Notes under the pieces: model-generated
What the model was told of the DNA's origin: nothing
The model's database searches: none
Seen by the model: only the letters and a program-made list of their open reading frames with translations
Shown: positions 54,921 through 63,967 of the stretch, piece after piece
Layout of the letters: each line of letters begins with the position of its first letter
Numbering within the stretch: the stretch's first letter is position 1
Assembly (NCBI RefSeq): GCF_025148125.1
Contig: NZ_CP102267.1
Coordinates: 1,374,501-1,438,500, forward strand
Origin: Blautia wexlerae DSM 19850
Lineage (GTDB): Bacteria; Bacillota; Clostridia; Lachnospirales; Lachnospiraceae
Reading direction: 5' to 3'
DNA: 64,000 nucleotides
Translations under genes and position numbers: made by a program

Positions 54921-56888
54921 ATGAAAGAAAATAAGATAAAAAAAGCAAACACATCCCCGGAAGGGCAGGCTGGTTCTGAGAACATGAGCACAGCAGATGT
55001 AGATGCGGTAATGAAGAAATACGACCGCGAATCCAATATTCGTGTGTGGACCGGCAAATATAAGCTGGCTGTACGCGGCCTGCTGGTTGCCTTTTCTCTG
55101 TGGTGTATCTATGTTACCTTATTTGCAACCTTCCTGGAGGAAATCCGACTGACTTCTTTTCTGGGGCTGATTATTCTTATCGGATTTCTTACCTATCCGG
55201 CGAAAAAAGGAGATATCAGAGAAAACTACATGCCGATTGGCGATATTATTTTTATGATCGCAGGCGCAGGTGCTTTTCTGTATTTTACTTTTTCTGCAAA
55301 TCAGATCATCAATCAGGGTACCAGATTTGCCCCTTATCAGATTGTGATCGGTATTATCGGTATTGCTGCACTGATCGAGCTTACCAGACGATGCGTGGGC
55401 CTGCCGATCCTGTTTGTGGCAGGTTTTTTCCTGATCTATGCACTGGCTGTAGGGCTTACCAATCCGGCATTTTTGGGAAGAGTGAAATTCCTGGTGCGGA
55501 ATCTTTTCTACACAAAAGAGGGTATTTTCTCCACACCTGTAAATGTATGCTCTAAATATATTGTGGTATTTATTATTTTCGGTGCGTTTCTGGAGAGAAC
55601 AGGAATCTCCAACTTCTTTATTCAGCTGGCTAACTGCATTGCAGGAAAATATGCAGGTGGACCGGCAAAGGTAGCGGTTATCAGTTCTGCGCTCTGTGGA
55701 ATGGTATCCGGTTCCTCTGTAGGTAACACAGTAACAACCGGTTCTGTTACAATCCCGATGATGAAGGACACAGGATACAAACCGGAATTTGCCGGAGCAG
55801 TAGAAGCTGCTTCTTCCACAGGTGGACAGATCATGCCTCCGATCATGGGAGCTGCCGCATTCCTTATGGCAGATTTTGTGGGTGTACCGTACTCCAACAT
55901 TATTGTCAGGGCGATTCTGCCGGCATTGTTGTACTTTACAGGAATCTTTATTTCTGTACATCTGGAAGCAAAGAAATTAGGACTTTCCGGAATTCCGAAG
56001 GAAAAACTTCCGGTATTTAAGCTTCTGATCCGTAAAATCTATCTGTTATTACCTCTGGTCATGCTGGTAATCTGGGTGTCCGGAAACTATATGACCATGC
56101 AGAAGGCTGCCAGCTATGCAATCGTTCTTTCTGTTATCGTAAGTCTTTTTGACAAAGAAAACAGAATCAGTGTTACCAAATGTATTGATGCGCTGGAAGC
56201 AGGAGGAAGAGGCGTTATCTCCGTAGCAGTAGCCTGCGGTGTTGCAGGAATCATTTCCGGTTCCATCACCATGACAGGACTTGCCAATGACCTGATCAAC
56301 GGAATCATCAGTGTTGCAAACGGAAAACTGATCATTGCACTGCTTCTGACTATGCTGTGCTGTATCGTACTTGGTATGGGTGTACCTACCACTGCCAATT
56401 ACTGTATCATGGCAGCAACCTGTGCTCCGATCCTGGTACGTATGGGAGTACCTACACTGGCAGCTCATTTCTTTGTATTTTACTTTGGTATTGTTGCAGA
56501 TATCACACCGCCGGTAGCGCTGGCTGCCTACGCAGGTTCAGCCATAGCGAAGGCCAATCCGATGAAGACTGCATTTACAGCCTCCAAGCTGGCTATCGCA
56601 GTATTTATCGTACCTTATGTATTCTGCTTCAATCCGGCAATGCTGCTGATCGATACCACACCACTTAAGGTTGTTCAGATCTTTATCACCTCACTGATTG
56701 GTGTGTTTGGATTGTCCTCCTCACTGGAAGGCTTCCTGTCAGTGAAAATGTCTGTACCGGTTCGTGTCTTAATGGCAGCAGGCGGACTGATGCTGATCGA
56801 TCCGTCACTGATGACTGATGTTGTGGGAATACTTCTGATCGTGGGATGCTGCGTATGGCAGACAGCGCAGAAGAAGAAAACTGCATAG
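54921..56888 (+). CDS. TRAP transporter fused permease (4TM/12TM)
   Basis: The 655-residue membrane protein combines the small and large TRAP subunits, as is usual with TAXI receptors, and drives secondary uptake with an ion gradient. A charged N-terminal tail of about 50 residues precedes about 16 or more membrane segments. Conserved pieces include SGSSVGNTVTTGSVTIPMM near residue 258, AASSTGGQIMPPIMGAAAF near 288 and LGMGVPTTANYCIMA near 485. It is the second gene of the two-gene operon. Confidence 0.93.
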   Translation: MKENKIKKANTSPEGQAGSENMSTADVDAVMKKYDRESNIRVWTGKYKLAVRGLLVAFSLWCIYVTLFATFLEEIRLTSFLGLIILIGFLTYPAKKGDIRENYMPIGDIIFMIAGAGAFLYFTFSANQIINQGTRFAPYQIVIGIIGIAALIELTRRCVGLPILFVAGFFLIYALAVGLTNPAFLGRVKFLVRNLFYTKEGIFSTPVNVCSKYIVVFIIFGAFLERTGISNFFIQLANCIAGKYAGGPAKVAVISSALCGMVSGSSVGNTVTTGSVTIPMMKDTGYKPEFAGAVEAASSTGGQIMPPIMGAAAFLMADFVGVPYSNIIVRAILPALLYFTGIFISVHLEAKKLGLSGIPKEKLPVFKLLIRKIYLLLPLVMLVIWVSGNYMTMQKAASYAIVLSVIVSLFDKENRISVTKCIDALEAGGRGVISVAVACGVAGIISGSITMTGLANDLINGIISVANGKLIIALLLTMLCCIVLGMGVPTTANYCIMAATCAPILVRMGVPTLAAHFFVFYFGIVADITPPVALAAYAGSAIAKANPMKTAFTASKLAIAVFIVPYVFCFNPAMLLIDTTPLKVVQIFITSLIGVFGLSSSLEGFLSVKMSVPVRVLMAAGGLMLIDPSLMTDVVGILLIVGCCVWQTAQKKKTA

Positions 56889-56895
56889 AGAAGAA

Positions 56896-56948
56896 TAAAA
56901 AAACCGGCAAAACACCTGTCATTTGGGTGTCCTGCCGGATTTTTTTAT
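56896..56948. terminator. bidirectional terminator between the TRAP operon and rfbD
   Basis: CCGGCA/TGCCGG with an inner ACACCT/GGGTGT pairing is flanked by A and T runs. It serves both convergent units and touches the rfbD stop. Confidence 0.88.
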
Positions 56949-57890
56949 TTAGAAATCCAGTTCTTTCAGATACCGTCCAAGTGCATCCTGCCAGGTGGGG
57001 AGTGGTGTGAAACCATTGGCTGTCAGTTTGCTCTTATCCAGGCGGCTGTTAAACGGTCTGGCTGCTTTGGAAGCGCCATACTCTGCAGTTGTGACGGAGT
57101 TGACTGTCATGTTTTCCGGGAGATATTCCGGGTGTCCCATGGCAGCGGCCTGACGGAAGATTTCTTTTGTGAAATCATACCAGCTGATATATCCGCCCTC
57201 ATTGGTTGCATGATAATAACCGTATTTTTCAGTTTCGATCATATCTACCAGAAGTCTTGCCAGGTCATAGGTATAAGTAGGTGTACCGATCTGGTCATTG
57301 ACTACGGAGAGAGTATCATGAGTTTTTCCGAGGTTGATCATGGTTTTGATAAAGTTCTTGCCGTTTTTGCCGAATACCCATGCAATACGGACGATAAAGA
57401 ACTTATCAACTGTGCCGGATACGGCAAGTTCACCGTCCAGCTTTGTCTGTCCATAGACATTTAATGGTTTATAGTCCTTGCAGTCAGGCTCCCATGGAGT
57501 GGTTCCCTGACCATCGAATACATAATCAGTGGACAGATACAGCATCTTGATGTCAAGCTCTTTGCACACATCAGCAATATTCTGAGTTCCGGTTACATTT
57601 ACCAGACGGACCTTCGGCTGGTTCTCTTCATCTTCGGCAGCATCTACAGCTGTCCATGCAGCACAGTGGATCACAGCATCAACATTTGCTTCTTTAATGA
57701 CTTTTTCTACAGAAGCTTTGTCAGTGATATCCATCTGAACATAAGGCATTGTGGTAACTGCAGTGCCATCAGCGATTCCGCTGTAGGAAGGAGCAATGTC
57801 GCTTCCCACACCTTCATAGCCGCGTTTCGCAAGTTCGTTCATAACATCATGTCCAAGCTGACCGCCTACACCTGTTACAAAAATTCTCAT
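56949..57890 (-). CDS. rfbD: dTDP-4-dehydrorhamnose reductase
   Basis: RfbD makes dTDP-L-rhamnose in the last step of the pathway. The 313-residue Rossmann protein has IFVTGVGGQLGHDV at the start, YLSTDYVFDG near residue 117 and the catalytic YGQTK. It is the third gene of a leftward rfbA-rfbB-rfbD unit, starting 3 bases after rfbB. Confidence 0.94.
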   Translation of the reverse strand: MRIFVTGVGGQLGHDVMNELAKRGYEGVGSDIAPSYSGIADGTAVTTMPYVQMDITDKASVEKVIKEANVDAVIHCAAWTAVDAAEDEENQPKVRLVNVTGTQNIADVCKELDIKMLYLSTDYVFDGQGTTPWEPDCKDYKPLNVYGQTKLDGELAVSGTVDKFFIVRIAWVFGKNGKNFIKTMINLGKTHDTLSVVNDQIGTPTYTYDLARLLVDMIETEKYGYYHATNEGGYISWYDFTKEIFRQAAAMGHPEYLPENMTVNSVTTAEYGASKAARPFNSRLDKSKLTANGFTPLPTWQDALGRYLKELDF

Positions 57891-57893
57891 AAA

Positions 57894-58922
57894 TTATGCC
57901 TCCCCGCGGTTTGCGTACATTTTTTCATAGTAGTTCTGGTATTCACCGGAGATGATCGTTTCCCACCATTCTTTGTTATCCAGATACCATTTGATGGTCT
58001 TCTTGATACCGTCTGCAAATTTTGTTTCCGGTAACCAACCAAGTTCGTTGTGGATCTTGGTCGGATCAATGGCATAGCGCATATCATGACCTTTACGGTC
58101 TGCCACATATGTGATCAGACTTTCCGGTTTGCCAAGCTCTTTACAGATGATCTTAACGATATCAATGTTTGTCATTTCGTTGTGACCACCTACATTATAA
58201 ACTTCGCCTACACGTCCTTTGTGGATGATCAGGTCGATTGCACGGCAATGATCTTCTACATAGAGCCAGTCACGAACGTTTTCGCCTGTTCCGTATACCG
58301 GAAGTGGTTTGTCATTTAATGCATTGGCGATCATTAACGGAATCAGTTTTTCCGGGAAATGATATGGTCCGTAGTTGTTGGAGCAGCGGCTGATAGATAC
58401 AGGCAGTCCGTAGGTTCTGTGGTAAGCCAGCACCAGAAGGTCTGCAGAAGCCTTGGAAGAGCTGTAAGGGCTGCTTGTATGGATCGGAGTTTCCTCTGTG
58501 AAGAACAGGTCAGGTCTGTCTAATGGAAGATCTCCGTAAACTTCATCAGTAGATACCTGATGATAACGTTTGATACCGTATTTGCGGCATGCATCCATGA
58601 GAACAGCAGTACCGATAATATTTGTGGTAAGGAAAACTTCCGGGTTTTCGATGGAGCGGTCAACGTGACTCTCTGCAGCGAAGTTTACAACCATATCAGG
58701 GTGTTCTTCCTCAAAAAGTTTGTAAACTGCTTCGCGGTCGGTGATGCTTTCTTTTACGAAACGGAAATTTGGGTTGTCCATGACAGGTGCAAGAGTGGAA
58801 AGGTTTCCTGCATAGGTCAGACAGTCCAGACAGATGATGCGGTAATCCGGGTATTTTTTTAACATGTGAAAAATAAAGTTGCTTCCGATAAATCCGGCAC
58901 CGCCGGTTACGATAATGTTCAT
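57894..58922 (-). CDS. rfbB: dTDP-glucose 4,6-dehydratase
   Basis: RfbB converts dTDP-glucose to dTDP-4-dehydro-6-deoxyglucose with bound NAD+. The 342-residue SDR protein has IIVTGGAGFIGSNFIFHML at the start, VSTDEVYGDL near residue 123, the catalytic YSSSK near residue 152, and NNYGPYHFPEKLIPL. AAGGAG lies before the ATG. A 176-base gap with an inverted repeat separates it from rfbA. Confidence 0.96.
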   Translation of the reverse strand: MNIIVTGGAGFIGSNFIFHMLKKYPDYRIICLDCLTYAGNLSTLAPVMDNPNFRFVKESITDREAVYKLFEEEHPDMVVNFAAESHVDRSIENPEVFLTTNIIGTAVLMDACRKYGIKRYHQVSTDEVYGDLPLDRPDLFFTEETPIHTSSPYSSSKASADLLVLAYHRTYGLPVSISRCSNNYGPYHFPEKLIPLMIANALNDKPLPVYGTGENVRDWLYVEDHCRAIDLIIHKGRVGEVYNVGGHNEMTNIDIVKIICKELGKPESLITYVADRKGHDMRYAIDPTKIHNELGWLPETKFADGIKKTIKWYLDNKEWWETIISGEYQNYYEKMYANRGEA

Positions 58923-58976
58923 AGTGATTCTCCTTAAAAAATATATAATATGAATATCTGTAAGATTCTGTTATAG

Positions 58977-59010
58977 AGTCAGGCAGATAAAATTATCCGC
59001 CTTGCTGCAT
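58977..59010 (-). repeat. twin-hairpin repeat, copy E (family 2), partial and inverted
   Basis: Read on the minus strand, GCGGATAATTTTATCTGCCT and the following GACTC match the second half of the family unit. The first hairpin is reduced to GCAGCAAG. Confidence 0.5.
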
Positions 59011-59013
59011 GGC

Positions 59014-59057
59014 GGGTGATATATCAAATAACTGTTTGAAAATTTGATATATCACTC
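59014..59057. repeat. 14-bp inverted repeat between rfbA and rfbB
   Basis: GTGATATATCAAAT (59016-59029) and ATTTGATATATCAC (59042-59055) are perfect inverted copies with a 12-base loop. No T run follows on the minus strand. It could be an mRNA processing or partial-termination site that sets the ratio of rfbA to rfbB-rfbD. Confidence 0.65.
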
Positions 59058-59098
59058 ACTTGACTGCGAATTCGGTTGTACAGGTCTAAAAGCTTCGG

Positions 59099-59995
59099 TT
59101 AGTGCAATACATCCAGATATTTACCGTCCAGAACGTCTTTTAAGTACTGACCATACTGATTTTTCTTCAGTATTTCATAAACCTTCAGCACATCTTCCTT
59201 TGTAATCCAGCCATTGAGATATGCAATCTCTTCCAGGCAACCGATTTTGCGGTGCTGGTGGCTTTCCATTGTTTTTACAAAGTTGGTGGCTTCCACAAGG
59301 CTCTCGTGTGTACCTGTATCCAGCCATGTGAATCCCTGTCCGAGAAGCTCTACGTTTAATTCGCCCTTTTCCAGATAGATGCGGTTCAGGTCTGTGATCT
59401 CAAGTTCGCCTCTGGCGCTTGGTTTCAGATTTTTTGCATACTCTACGACGCGATTGTCATAGAAGTATAAACCTGTGACACAGTAGTTGCTCTTCGGGTG
59501 CTCAGGTTTCTCTTCAATTGAGATAGCCTTGCCTTCATGGTCAAATTCTACAATACCGAATCTCTCCGGATCATCTACATAGTATCCGAAAACAGTTGCA
59601 CCCTCGCCGGATTCTGCGTTCTTTACAGCAGCTTTCAGTCTTTTCTTCAGTCCATGTCCTGCGAAGATATTATCGCCGAGAACCATGGCAACAGTATCAT
59701 CACCGATAAATTCTTCGCCGATGATAAATGCCTGAGCAAGTCCGTCCGGACTTGGCTGTACTGCATAGGTGAGATGGACACCGAACTGATGTCCGTCACC
59801 AAGAAGTTCCTCAAAACGAGGAGTATCCTGTGGAGTAGAGATGATCAGGATATCGCGGATCCCTGCATTCATCAGTACAGACATGGGATAGTAGATCATG
59901 GGTTTATCATAGATTGGCAGAAGCTGTTTGGATGTTACCATTGTAAGCGGATAAAGGCGTGTGCCGGAACCGCCTGCTAAAATAATACCTTTCAT
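59099..59995 (-). CDS. rfbA: glucose-1-phosphate thymidylyltransferase
   Basis: RfbA joins dTTP and glucose-1-phosphate, the first step to dTDP-rhamnose. The 298-residue protein has [18 protein letters not shown] at the start, [14 protein letters not shown] near residue 27, [12 protein letters not shown] near 104 and the later [15 protein letters not shown] precedes the ATG. The usual epimerase rfbC is not next to it, so the pathway must be completed elsewhere. Confidence 0.96.
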   Translation of the reverse strand: MKGIILAGGSGTRLYPLTMVTSKQLLPIYDKPMIYYPMSVLMNAGIRDILIISTPQDTPRFEELLGDGHQFGVHLTYAVQPSPDGLAQAFIIGEEFIGDDTVAMVLGDNIFAGHGLKKRLKAAVKNAESGEGATVFGYYVDDPERFGIVEFDHEGKAISIEEKPEHPKSNYCVTGLYFYDNRVVEYAKNLKPSARGELEITDLNRIYLEKGELNVELLGQGFTWLDTGTHESLVEATNFVKTMESHQHRKIGCLEEIAYLNGWITKEDVLKVYEILKKNQYGQYLKDVLDGKYLDVLH

Positions 59996-60160
59996 GTGTA
60001 TTCTCCTTTGTTATTTGGCAGTATGCGGTCGGAGCGATATTCTGTCAGTTATCTGTGTAAATGATAAGCAAAATATCAGGCGACTGCGGTACTGATCAAC
60101 GGGTTTCTGATTGTCAGTCTGAGTTACGATATCATCCTGACTCTGGTGATTGTATTATAA

Positions 60161-60181
60161 AAGGTGACCTTAGGTCACCTT
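60161..60181 (-). terminator. terminator of the MerR-methyltransferase gene
   Basis: AAGGTGACCT and AGGTCACCTT form a perfect palindrome around one base. On the minus strand it is followed by TTTTAT. The remaining bases up to rfbA (60000-60160) show no gene and only weak promoter-like boxes. Confidence 0.7.
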
Positions 60182-60213
60182 CAAGTACTTTTTACAAAAA
60201 AGTTAAATTTTGG

Positions 60214-61395
60214 TTATTTTTCACAAAGAAAAATGCCGGCATCCTTGGTAATAAAGAACCCATCCTTTGTCTTTCGCGATACAAATCCCCGGAAATCTTT
60301 GTATTTGTCCAGAAGATACTGATTCTGATTTCCATGGCAGGAGAGGATATAGGAAATCAGCGGTTCTGCATCGGGGACAAGAAGAGAGTCCTTATAGCTT
60401 TCCCAGAAAATACGGGAAAAATACGGTGCCAGGATATCTGCTCCGTTTTCTCTGCCAAAACGCTCATAGAGTTTGTCTGCGGAGAGAACGATCCGGTCGT
60501 CAAAATCCCGGACCAGTCTGCTGACTTCCTGCATGTGTTTTTTTCCATAGGTACTGCAGATCAGTTTTCCGCCCGGAGTGAGCACACGTTGAATTTCGCT
60601 GCATACAGCTGAGATATCTTCACAGTAAAAAAGCACATGGTTTGCAATGACCAGATCAAAGCTTCTGTCTTCATGAGGAATTCTTGCACAGTCAAATGCC
60701 TCGAAGGAAAAACGACTGTCTTTGCGTCCGATAGCACGTCTGGCATCACGAAGCATTCCGGATGAAAGGTCAGAAAGTGTAACGGAAACTTTACCGGGGA
60801 GGCTGGAAATATTCTGTGTCCACAGAACACCGTCGCCGCATCCAAGTTCAAGGATACGCATCCCCGGATGAATCTGGCACTGCTCATAAACCCATGGAAA
60901 CCATCCCTGTTTATTCTGGGAATAAAGGCTGTGCAGATTAATGCGTGAGGAAATGTTGGAGGCGTTCTGGTATTGATTTTTCATGCTTTTCTCCATGCCT
61001 GTCAGGTGGATCAGGTCAAGCATCTGATTCCAGTCTATGGCATGATGGGAGCGGATCGCATCTGTGGTATCCTGGATTGCCTTTTCCACCAGCTGCATTT
61101 GTTCGATACGGTCACGTACCAGCTTTAGCTGGATGTTCAGGGAATTTTCCATAAAATGATAATCTGAGTCGTCAATGGTCATTTCCCGTATGTCATCCAG
61201 GGAGAAACCCAGATATTTCAGAAGCAGGATCTGGGAAAGTCTTGCAAAATCCTCATCTGTATAAAAACGTGCGCCGGATTCTGTTACATAGGAGGGTTTG
61301 AGGATATTCTGTTTGTCATAATAGCGGATAGTGCGGAGTGTTACATGTGCCATCCGTGCAAATTCTCCGGAAGAGTAGTAGCCGTCTTTTTTCAT
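60214..61395 (-). CDS. MerR-family regulator fused to a SAM-dependent methyltransferase
   Basis: The 393-residue protein joins two modules. Residues about 5-75 are a MerR helix-turn-helix with SSGEFARMAHVTLRTIRYYD and FLKYLGFSLDDIREM-like positions, and about 76-130 form the usual dimer coiled coil. Residues about 165-320 are a class I methyltransferase with motif I RILELGCGDGVLW near 180, FDLVIANHVLFYCED and RVLTPGGKLICSTYG. The ATG at 61395 has AGAAGG 8 bases before it; a longer frame runs to 61521. The methyl acceptor is unknown. Such fusions suggest self-contained sensing and detoxification, which is inference. Confidence 0.88.
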   Translation of the reverse strand: MKKDGYYSSGEFARMAHVTLRTIRYYDKQNILKPSYVTESGARFYTDEDFARLSQILLLKYLGFSLDDIREMTIDDSDYHFMENSLNIQLKLVRDRIEQMQLVEKAIQDTTDAIRSHHAIDWNQMLDLIHLTGMEKSMKNQYQNASNISSRINLHSLYSQNKQGWFPWVYEQCQIHPGMRILELGCGDGVLWTQNISSLPGKVSVTLSDLSSGMLRDARRAIGRKDSRFSFEAFDCARIPHEDRSFDLVIANHVLFYCEDISAVCSEIQRVLTPGGKLICSTYGKKHMQEVSRLVRDFDDRIVLSADKLYERFGRENGADILAPYFSRIFWESYKDSLLVPDAEPLISYILSCHGNQNQYLLDKYKDFRGFVSRKTKDGFFITKDAGIFLCEK

Positions 61396-61430
61396 TGTAA
61401 AACCTTCTTTAAGAAAAATAGTCTTGCCCG

Positions 61431-61471
61431 CAAATGCGGATAGAAACAGTTGTTCAGCCTGCATTTGCGTA
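61431..61471 (-). other. inverted repeat in the leader of the MerR-methyltransferase gene
   Basis: CGCAAATGC and GCATTTGCG (9-bp arms) enclose about 22 bases and lie between the predicted transcript start and the start codon. It could be a leader hairpin or an operator half-site pair. Confidence 0.45.
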
Positions 61472-61487
61472 TTGCTGATATGTGTAG

Positions 61488-61517
61488 AGTATAACACAGC
61501 TGACCGGCAGGCTACAA
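61488..61517 (-). promoter_or_regulatory. promoter of the MerR-methyltransferase gene
   Basis: On the minus strand TTGTAG (61512-61517) and TATACT (61488-61493) are 18 bases apart, one longer than usual, as expected near MerR-type control. Confidence 0.5.
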
Positions 61518-61652
61518 GCATCAGGTATTACCGGATGGATCATATACTGTCTGAATGTACCACTATCCCGCGAGGTGTGTGAACAGTAACTTTTGAATTG
61601 TAAGTCAGATGGTGATTTTTGACATTTTTTGGAGGATGCTAATCCTTGTCTT

Positions 61653-61681
61653 TTGACAGAAATTATGGTATGTTAAATAAT
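61653..61681 (+). promoter_or_regulatory. promoter of the DUF3825 gene
   Basis: A perfect TTGACA (61653-61658) stands 17 bases before AATAAT (61676-61681). The 413-base gap before the gene otherwise holds the divergent promoter and a stray AACAGTAAC motif. Confidence 0.55.
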
Positions 61682-61808
61682 AACAATCAAAACTGATTTT
61701 CATACAAATCATAATCTGGCAGTTCTGCCATATTTTTTCCAAAATACAATAAATATTAAGAGAGAACAGTAATGACAATATGAAAGGTGCAGGGACAGGA
61801 GGAGCCTG

Positions 61809-62564
61809 ATGATTAATTTATTTGATTTTACTTATTGCGGAGACTATAATCGGCAGATTCAGAATCTGGCAAGGATGGTGCCGGAGAAGTGGAGCTTTTC
61901 GGATACAGATGATAACGGAATTCTGAAAGGATACCTGGAACATACATTTAAACGCCTTTATGAAGAACAGAAGGTGTGGGAGAAAAAGAATTATGCCATA
62001 TTTAATACAGGACTCTTTAATTACTATTATCAGCCGATATATGCGTATTTTATTCCCAATCTGGTCCCGGACAGGCAGCCCTGGTTTCTGGATGGCTTTT
62101 ATACAGAATACTATTTGTTAAAAGAAGGAATCACCTGTCTGCCGGAAAAGGCATGCTATGTGGAAAATCCGTCAGATCTTGTGTTTGATACAAAACTTCC
62201 GGTAATCCCACAGTACGAGCATATTTTCGGGGATGAGGAAAATGCTGCCCGTCTTCCAAAGGAAGTACGTGACAGCAGCATGAAAATGCAGTTGTTTGAC
62301 GGCGCGCTGAAACAGACAAAAAGAATGCTTGAGGCAGATTACAGGACGGCAATTCCACAGTATTATAATCACTCAATCCAGCTGCTGCTCCCAATCTGTC
62401 TCCGTCATCCGGGAAAACCCGACCTTGCACTGGCGTGTATGAAAACTTCGGACGGAAGCAAATATCTGGGGCGTACCTGCCTGACTCTCAGAATGGCCTA
62501 TCATAATGCCAGGCTCCTTGCAAGGGTGGACCGAAGCTGGCTGATGACTTCTGTATCTGCCTGA
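61809..62564 (+). CDS. DUF3825 domain protein
   Basis: The 251-residue soluble protein matches the DUF3825 pattern as I remember it: MVPEKWSFSDTDDNGILKGY near residue 23, HTFKRLYEEQKV near 46 and AIFNTGLFNYYYQPIYAYF near 64. The function is unknown; the domain is found alone or with NYN/RNA-associated modules in other bacteria. ACAGGAGGAG precedes the ATG. The C-terminal third has many Leu and Arg and ends shortly after VDRSWL. It is a single gene. Confidence 0.75.
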   Translation: MINLFDFTYCGDYNRQIQNLARMVPEKWSFSDTDDNGILKGYLEHTFKRLYEEQKVWEKKNYAIFNTGLFNYYYQPIYAYFIPNLVPDRQPWFLDGFYTEYYLLKEGITCLPEKACYVENPSDLVFDTKLPVIPQYEHIFGDEENAARLPKEVRDSSMKMQLFDGALKQTKRMLEADYRTAIPQYYNHSIQLLLPICLRHPGKPDLALACMKTSDGSKYLGRTCLTLRMAYHNARLLARVDRSWLMTSVSA

Positions 62565-62591
62565 GGTTTGACATGTGTGGTTCGCTTTGAT

Positions 62592-62640
62592 ATATTATAG
62601 CAGCGAAGCGGATGATTTTATCTGTCTGACTGAAATGATG
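62592..62640 (+). repeat. twin-hairpin repeat, copy D (family 2), partial
   Basis: GCAGCGAAGCGGATGATTTT and the following ATCTGTCTGACTGAAA match the second half of the unit. It lies between the DUF3825 and acyltransferase genes. Confidence 0.6.
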
Positions 62641-62713
62641 TCAGGTTAGATATTTTTACGGATTATTCTGCTGCTATAGATGAAACAACAGAAAAAGGTG
62701 GGTGAGAAATCAA

Positions 62714-63736
62714 ATGCGAAATAAAAGTCTGGATGCTGTAAAGGCCATTGCTGCGTGCCTGGTGGTATGCATCCATGTAAGCTTTCCGGGACAGGCCGGG
62801 CAGCTTGTAAAAGTACTGGCAAGATGTGCGGTGCCGTTTTTCTTTATGGTATCCGGGTATTTCTGTTATTATCAAAATTGCAATGCCTCAAAAAGAATAT
62901 TGTCTAAAATCCTGCATATCATGAAGCTTTTTGCAGTTTCAGTTGTGTTTTATTTTATCTGGGAATGTTTTATGAAAGCCTGGAATGGGGAGAGAGTATG
63001 GACATGGATAAAAGGGCTTGTGAGTACAGAGCATCTGAAGGAATTTTTCGTGTACAACAGTACTTCTCCGGTAAGAGCACATTTATGGTTTCTTCCTGCA
63101 TTAATTTACTGTTATCTGCTTGCTCTCCTGATTGAAAAATGGAGAATGCGTAAGGCTGCATATTGTATGGCACCTGTATTGCTGGCAATACTTTTATGGA
63201 GAGCGGAGTTTTGTGTCTTTTTTGACAGATTTTATCACACTATGGAATACAGAAACTTTCTGTTTACAGGAATGAGCTTTTTCCTTACAGGTCAGATGAT
63301 CCATGAATATCAGGATAAGATAGTATGCAAACGTCTGGAGCAATGGATGCAATGGGGATTGAAAGCAGGGATGAGTTTCGGTGTGGCACTCAGCATGATG
63401 GAATATGCTTTCCGGGGGGCTGGAGAAATTTACACAGGAAATTGTGTTGCAGTGATCTGTCTGTTTCTGTGGCTTATTTTATATGGAAGGGAAATAAATT
63501 TTCCCTCTGTACTGGTGGAAACCGGAAGAAAATATGCGTTCCTGATCTATCTTCTTCATCCGGCGATGTCAGACCTTCTGAAAAAATGTTCAGAAGGTCT
63601 GGGAGTCAGCAACTGTCAGATTTATTTTTGGCTGCGTCCGGTTTTGGTATATATGCTGACAGTGGTGACAGTTTCTGGCATATCTGCGGTCTCTGCGTAT
63701 GCAAGGCAAAATATTTTGCAGAATGATCATGTATAG
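62714..63736 (+). CDS. acyltransferase 3 family membrane protein
   Basis: The 340-residue protein has about 10 membrane segments and belongs to the family that O-acylates cell-surface polysaccharides or lipids. It opens with KSLDAVKAIAACLVVCIHVSF, where the His in helix 1 is the conserved candidate catalytic residue, then VPFFFMVSGYF near residue 43 and AHLWFLPALIYCYLLALL near 115. ATG 62714 has GGTGAG 7 bases before it; GTG 62702 is an alternative. The rfb genes nearby make an exopolysaccharide role plausible. Confidence 0.87.
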   Translation: MRNKSLDAVKAIAACLVVCIHVSFPGQAGQLVKVLARCAVPFFFMVSGYFCYYQNCNASKRILSKILHIMKLFAVSVVFYFIWECFMKAWNGERVWTWIKGLVSTEHLKEFFVYNSTSPVRAHLWFLPALIYCYLLALLIEKWRMRKAAYCMAPVLLAILLWRAEFCVFFDRFYHTMEYRNFLFTGMSFFLTGQMIHEYQDKIVCKRLEQWMQWGLKAGMSFGVALSMMEYAFRGAGEIYTGNCVAVICLFLWLILYGREINFPSVLVETGRKYAFLIYLLHPAMSDLLKKCSEGLGVSNCQIYFWLRPVLVYMLTVVTVSGISAVSAYARQNILQNDHV

Positions 63737-63771
63737 TCAGGGTATGAAAATCCGGAATGAATTTTGGCTGC

Positions 63772-63798
63772 GTTACTGAGAATGGAATGAACAGTAAC
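63772..63798. repeat. GTTACTG/CAGTAAC inverted repeat (family 3)
   Basis: Perfect 7-bp arms (63772-63778 and 63792-63798) enclose AGAATGGAATGAA, very close to the copy at 30113. A related but rearranged segment with CCGTCCGG lies at 63886-63931. The remaining bases between 63736 and 63968 show no gene. Confidence 0.55.
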
Positions 63799-63967
63799 AT
63801 AGTAACGTTATCTTCAGGAACCGCGGGAATTATAACTGTTCACATAATGGAAAATGTGATATAGTAATCAGTAAATCTTATGAACGTAACCGTCCGGTGT
63901 TTCGCAGAATGGCGGACTGCTGAACAGTTACCGAAAACCATTATGCAGAAAATACAAAGGAGAGAGA

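Noticed and set aside
59067..59079. 13-base match (CGAATTCGGTTGT) to the interior of the 160-bp element
   Set aside because: No flanking similarity and no terminal repeat nearby; it may be a relic but chance cannot be excluded.
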